DNA from: DATMNR01 sp963702765
GTDB lineage: Bacteria > Chloroflexota > Ktedonobacteria > Ktedonobacterales > Ktedonobacteraceae
Length of the DNA stretch: 64,000 nt
Direction: 5' to 3'
NCBI GenBank assembly: GCA_963702765.1
Contig: CAVPEB010000063.1
Location: forward strand, 1 to 64,000
In this document: one piece after another, positions 60,444 through 64,000 of the stretch
How the letters are laid out: the number at the start of each line of letters is the position of its first letter
Numbering within the stretch: the first letter of the stretch is position 1
Position numbers and translations under genes: made by a program
The notes under the pieces: generated by a model
The model's input: the letters and a program-made list of their open reading frames with translations, nothing else
Database searches by the model: none
What the model was told of the DNA's origin: nothing

Positions 60444-61574
60444 TTATTGAAGAGTCTCAAGGTACGCTATCAGTTGAGCAATCTCAGTATCTGAGAGTGA
60501 TCGAATAACCATATCGTTGCCAGGTTTGACAGCCTGTGGGTCCTTTAGCCATTGGTACAGTCCGCATGCATCAGGATTCTGTATCGTTGGTTGTCCATCT
60601 GATCCAGTAACCACTACACATGTTGCCGGATCCCATTGGAGGACCGCTCCCGCAATATCGCGGCGACTTCCAAAATGAGTCAGGTTTGGTCCAACCAGAA
60701 CTGAAGCATCAGCACCACTATTGAGATGCTGATCGTCTTTGAGGTTGACACCTACGATACCATGACAACCCTGGCATCCACCTGAACCTAAGAAGAGTTT
60801 CTGTCCTGCCAGCGCAGTAGGATCAGTTGGAGTCGAACTTGCGGATTGTTCCTGTGAAGTTAGCCAGGCATTATACTGATCTTGCGTTTTAACTATCACA
60901 TAAAAATTCATGTGCGCATGTTCCAGGCCGCAAAACTCGGTACACTGTCCACGATATGTGCCAATATTATCAGCCTGGAAGACTGACATGTTGTCGTGGC
61001 CTGGCACGACATCCGTCTTGCCAAACAGCTCGGGAACCCAAAAGCTATGAATGACATTTTGTGATAGCAGTTGAGCTTCTATACGAGTACCCACAGGAAT
61101 GACTAACTCATCCGCAGTGACAACATGCTCGTTGAGATAGTCGAACTCCCACCACCATTGATGACCAACTACTCTAATCTGCAATGGCCGACTATTCGTT
61201 GAAGAAAATGTGGTCAACCCAAACATCGTGTAGATGGTTCCAATGAGTACAACAAACAAGAAAAACGAAGGAACAATCGTCCAGATGAGTTCGACAGTGT
61301 TATTCCCATGAGTTTGTACAGGGGTAGGCGAGTTCGGACGCTCACGGAAGCGCACAATTGAATAGATCAATAAGCTCTCGACTACCACAAATACAATTGT
61401 GGCAACTACCAGAATGAACCAGAACAAATTTGACTCTTTTAATGCAACTGGTCCTGCGGGGTTCAAAATGGAGGGGGAATTTCCACCACATGCAGCTAGA
61501 AGGAGCGAGGACAAAAGCAATGCTGAGAGAATTAGCCCCCAGCGTTTCATCCCGCGAAATATAGGCATCCTCAC
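60444..61574 (-). CDS. ctaC: Cytochrome c oxidase subunit II with fused cytochrome c domain
   Basis: A 376-residue lipoprotein-type subunit II. The signal ends at LLLAACGG (lipobox), two membrane helices lie at about 50-75 and 93-116, and VGHQWWWEFDY and the CuA motif CTEFCGLEHAHM are complete. The C-terminal 120 residues carry GCQGCHG (CxxCH haem c site) and an LSDTEIAQLIAYLETL helix, so this is a caa3-type oxidase that takes electrons through its own cytochrome c. GTG start with AGGAG upstream. Confidence 0.95.
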   Translation of the reverse strand: MRMPIFRGMKRWGLILSALLLSSLLLAACGGNSPSILNPAGPVALKESNLFWFILVVATIVFVVVESLLIYSIVRFRERPNSPTPVQTHGNNTVELIWTIVPSFFLFVVLIGTIYTMFGLTTFSSTNSRPLQIRVVGHQWWWEFDYLNEHVVTADELVIPVGTRIEAQLLSQNVIHSFWVPELFGKTDVVPGHDNMSVFQADNIGTYRGQCTEFCGLEHAHMNFYVIVKTQDQYNAWLTSQEQSASSTPTDPTALAGQKLFLGSGGCQGCHGIVGVNLKDDQHLNSGADASVLVGPNLTHFGSRRDIAGAVLQWDPATCVVVTGSDGQPTIQNPDACGLYQWLKDPQAVKPGNDMVIRSLSDTEIAQLIAYLETLQ

Positions 61575-61776
61575 TTCTCACTCTCCTAAATAGATGATTT
61601 TTAATGGATAACGGCTTTATGCCGAGGCAGACATTTATTCCATTCTATAAAAGAATAGTAACTTTCCCTGACACCTGGCTTGCGATTGATGGCAGGCACC
61701 TTACAATGGCCTGAATAGATGTATGTATCATGTGAGTTCCACCATTATCGGGTGTCATGGGCTAAGCCACGATGCA

Positions 61777-61843
61777 CCAGGACAGCGCAAGCGCCCCCGC
61801 ACCACATCCACACCACACCTGTCCCTACACCAGGGGATCTGGC
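61777..61843. repeat. Dispersed ~70-base repeat B, copy 3
   Basis: It shares AGGACAGCGCAAGCGCCCCC, CACATCCACAC and CCTGTCCCTACA with copies 1 and 2. It lies in the 559-base spacer between ctaC and the ABC-F gene, which also holds the ABC-F promoter. Confidence 0.72.
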
Positions 61844-61878
61844 ACCCAATTTTAGGTGAAACCCATCATGTATGGAAT

Positions 61879-61907
61879 TTGACACTTTTAGAACGGCTGC
61901 ATATAAT
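61879..61907 (+). promoter_or_regulatory. Consensus promoter of the ABC-F gene
   Basis: A perfect TTGACA (61879-61884), 17-base spacer and TATAAT (61902-61907) predict a start near 61914 and a leader of about 220 bases before the ABC-F ATG. Confidence 0.85.
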
Positions 61908-61953
61908 CGGAGTTAGATATATCATTCTTCAAAATTTAAGAGGGAGTATACCT

Positions 61954-61980
61954 TTGAACAGCATTTCTAACATACCCTGA
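61954..61980 (+). promoter_or_regulatory. Possible leader peptide in the ABC-F 5' region
   Basis: GGGAG lies 8 bases before a TTG that opens an eight-codon frame (MNSISNIP) ending TGA at 61980. Farther on an ATG-TAA start-stop pair follows GGAGAAATAACAGG. Then weak CTTC/GAAG and T-rich tracts precede the ABC-F start. Short translated leaders of this kind attenuate several antibiotic-inducible ABC-F genes. Confidence 0.4.
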
Positions 61981-62133
61981 TCTACAACCGTCGTCTCGAG
62001 ATTCTGCTTGGAGAAATAACAGGAATGTAACCTCACACTACGCCTCACAAAATACCCTTCTTCGTTGAAGCTAAATCTGATTTTTTTGCGATTTTTTAAC
62101 CTGGGCAGAATACTATAGAATTGAGGCATTAGA

Positions 62134-63768
62134 ATGCTTGCTGTTCGCCATCTCGGCAAATCTTACGGTGCCATTACCGTACTTGATGATGTATCTTTCA
62201 TTGTTAATCCTGATGATCGAATTGGCATTGTGGGATCAAATGGAGTTGGTAAAACCACGTTGTTGAATATCCTGATTGGCAAAGAATCCCATGATTCCGG
62301 CTCCTTTTCATTCACTCCAAATACAGAAGTCGGCTACCTGCCGCAGACAACGCCTGAGTTTTCCGGTCATACCATACAAGATTTGATTCTGGAATCAGTG
62401 GGCAATTTAGGCCAATTGGAAGAACGGATGCGCGAGCTTGAAAGCGCTATGAGTACAGCTAGTGTTGAACAGCTTTCTGTGTTCATGGATGAATATGAGA
62501 AGGCATCTAGTAAATTCCAGGATCGCGGAGGCTACGAGCTAGATTACAAAATAGAGAGTATTCTGGCTGGCCTGCGGATTGCATATATTTCACGCGATCG
62601 GGAAATGCAAACACTCTCTGGGGGTGAGAAGGCGCGAGTAGGTCTGGCGATCCTGCTACTACGCTCCCCGGATTTGCTCTTGCTAGATGAACCAACGAAT
62701 CACCTGGATTTTGCTAGCCTGGAATGGCTTGAGTCGTATCTCTCCAACTATAAAGGCGCAATCTTGCTGGTATCACACGATAGACAATTCCTCAATCGTA
62801 CCGTCAACCAGATTTTCGAAATCGATGAACATACACATCATCTGAAAAAATACGATGGCAACTACGATGCATTTGTGATGGCGAAGGCTGCTGAACGAGC
62901 AGTGTGGGAGGAGGACTATGAGAGGCAGCAAGAAGAGATCAAAGAGCTGCGCAAGCGAGTTCGCGAGACAGCGCGTAATGTTGCACATCATCGACCCGCT
63001 ACCGATAACGATAAAACAGCCTATAATTATTTTGGCGGGAGGGTACAGAATACCATTTCACGTGGGGTGCGAGCAGCCGAGGAACAGTTGCGTCGTATTG
63101 AAGCGAATCCAATTCCCAAACCACCCAAACTGATGCAGGTAAGCTCTTCTTTCAATATAGAGCCTTTGCAAGCTGAGGTAGCGATCAGGGTTTCCAACCT
63201 TACAAAATGTTGGGGTGATACGTGTGTTCTTGACGATGTGAATTTCACGATTGCTTCGGATGCTCGCATCTTGCTTTTTGGTCCCAACGGAGCCGGGAAG
63301 ACGACCTTGCTGAAGATGTTGATGGGAATTGAGACTCCAGACAGGGGTGAGATACACATTGTTGAGAGCGCTCGCACAGGTTACTTGCCACAAGACCCGC
63401 AGATGGACCTGGATAAAACGGTGATAGAAACGTACAGGTATGGACAGGTGGGGTACGAAGGGGAATTTGTAGGAAGGTTAATCGGCTATGGGCTGTTCAG
63501 TCTGGAGGATATGCAGAAAAAGGTAGGGCAATTGAGCATAGGCCAACGAAGAAAACTGGAGATTGCACGTTTGATGGCTGAAGGCCCAAATGTGCTTTTG
63601 CTCGATGAGCCAACCAACTATATCAGTCTGGATGTGCTGGAGGCGTTTGAAGCAGCTATCGTGACATTTCCAGGGCCCGTGATCGCGGTTTCGCATGACC
63701 GATGGTTTATACATAGGTTTGGAGGGAAGATGTGGGAGTTGGTAGATGGAAAGATAATCAGCAATTGA
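62134..63768 (+). CDS. ABC-F ATPase, antibiotic-resistance-like (ribosome protection)
   Basis: A 544-residue protein with two ABC domains and no membrane part. ABC1: GSNGVGKTTLL, LSGGEKARVGLAILLL and LLLDEPTNHLD; ABC2: GPNGAGKTTLL, LSIGQRRKLEIARLM and LLLDEPTNYISLD. The inter-domain linker (about 255-340) is long and basic (ELRKRVRETARNVAHHR then YNYFGGRVQNTISRG), resembling resistance ABC-F proteins of actinomycetes such as TlrC-type. The catalytic Glu residues are intact. It is expected to bind the ribosomal E site and free it from drugs. The second signature LSIGQ is normal for this branch. Confidence 0.92.
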   Translation: MLAVRHLGKSYGAITVLDDVSFIVNPDDRIGIVGSNGVGKTTLLNILIGKESHDSGSFSFTPNTEVGYLPQTTPEFSGHTIQDLILESVGNLGQLEERMRELESAMSTASVEQLSVFMDEYEKASSKFQDRGGYELDYKIESILAGLRIAYISRDREMQTLSGGEKARVGLAILLLRSPDLLLLDEPTNHLDFASLEWLESYLSNYKGAILLVSHDRQFLNRTVNQIFEIDEHTHHLKKYDGNYDAFVMAKAAERAVWEEDYERQQEEIKELRKRVRETARNVAHHRPATDNDKTAYNYFGGRVQNTISRGVRAAEEQLRRIEANPIPKPPKLMQVSSSFNIEPLQAEVAIRVSNLTKCWGDTCVLDDVNFTIASDARILLFGPNGAGKTTLLKMLMGIETPDRGEIHIVESARTGYLPQDPQMDLDKTVIETYRYGQVGYEGEFVGRLIGYGLFSLEDMQKKVGQLSIGQRRKLEIARLMAEGPNVLLLDEPTNYISLDVLEAFEAAIVTFPGPVIAVSHDRWFIHRFGGKMWELVDGKIISN

Positions 63769-63847
63769 GATGTAAGTAATGTATGCAGCATTTGCAGACA
63801 TCCTTATACCAGAAAATGTTCAAAGCGTAGCTAGAGGAATTGAAAAG

Positions 63848-64000
63848 ATGATGACACGTTCACTTGGAACGTATGGGCCTGAAGTATCGGCCATTGGTCT
63901 CGGCTGCTCAGGCATGTCTTACGCATACGGGCCAGCAGATGATGCTGAAAGCATCGCGACGATTCACGCCGCGCTCGATAGTGGTATCACCCTGCTTGAC
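63848..64000 (+). CDS. Aldo/keto reductase, 5' part only
   Basis: The frame opens at ATG-ATG (63848/63851), with GAGG upstream, and runs off the window end. The visible 51 residues include LGTYGPEVSAIGLGCSGMSY and ALDSGITLLD, the N-terminus of the aldo/keto reductase barrel; the Asp at the end would be the start of the catalytic DTAxxYG motif. The substrate is unknown. Confidence 0.85.
   Translation, partial: MMTRSLGTYGPEVSAIGLGCSGMSYAYGPADDAESIATIHAALDSGITLLD

Overview
The window looks like a chromosomal segment of a Gram-positive-like, multicellular-type Chloroflexota bacterium, most likely class Ktedonobacteria. This is inference from gene content: several ECF-type sigma factors with membrane partners, an archaeal-type AspRS behind a T-box, a caa3-type cytochrome oxidase, a four-gene succinate dehydrogenase, a Ser/Thr kinase with FHA domain and a giant CHAT/NB-ARC/TPR protein. 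Most of the DNA is of moderate GC. The CHAT gene (30.6-34.7 kb) and the insertion sequence (44.2-45.7 kb) are visibly GC-richer. Promoters close to TTGACA-N17-TATAAT precede many genes, so the housekeeping sigma factor reads near-consensus sites.

Layout. 0-8.5 kb: a PemK/MazF toxin with its antitoxin, an SDR dehydrogenase, YkgJ, a lone receiver protein, two tRNA genes (Val, Leu), then a leftward acyl-CoA/aromatic acid group (MaoC-like, Nudix, crotonase-like, benzoate-CoA-ligase-like), TlyA and a ROK kinase. 8.6-12.4 kb: a membrane molybdopterin oxidoreductase and a sigma/anti-sigma-like pair. 12.5-16.8 kb: alpha/beta hydrolase and sdhCDAB. 17.4-19.3 kb: an ECF sigma factor followed by a Rieske protein with a cytoplasmic tail and a YtkA/FixH-like protein. 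19.3-27.7 kb: RsgA, a 43-residue gene, a kinase-FHA protein, an amidase/TGT-like/16S rRNA methyltransferase operon, a SAM methyltransferase and a DUF4258/YgiT pair. 27.7-35.7 kb: a broken ABC-F gene, def, and the CHAT-NB-ARC-TPR gene with an unrecognised partner. 36-49.8 kb: tilS-gpsA, MazG, L27/L21, a MerR-B12 regulator, an IS4-like element, a CoA transferase, dnaN and recF. 49.8-64 kb: a DUF4129 protein, META protein, sigma factor, T-box-aspS, a kinase-receiver-DNA-binding fusion, the cytochrome oxidase operon, an intact ABC-F gene with an attenuator-like leader, and the start of an aldo/keto reductase.

The most interesting parts are: (1) the CHAT protease/STAND NTPase plus its unknown partner, a candidate immune or cell-death module; (2) an operon joining a diverged tRNA-guanine-transglycosylase to a 16S rRNA G1405-methyltransferase homologue; (3) a Rieske domain fused behind a cytoplasmic tail beside an ECF sigma gene; (4) a one-polypeptide two-component protein whose receiver has lost its phospho-Asp; (5) an interspersed three-hairpin repeat whose closing stems differ in sequence but keep pairing, with an IS4-like element inserted in the hairpin of one relative.

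Quality caveat: at least five genes (YtkA-like, tgt-like, ABC-F, tilS, ctaD) are split by single-base indels, mostly +1. Because tilS and ctaD should be needed, sequencing or assembly error is a serious possibility, and split genes should be read as one gene each until checked.
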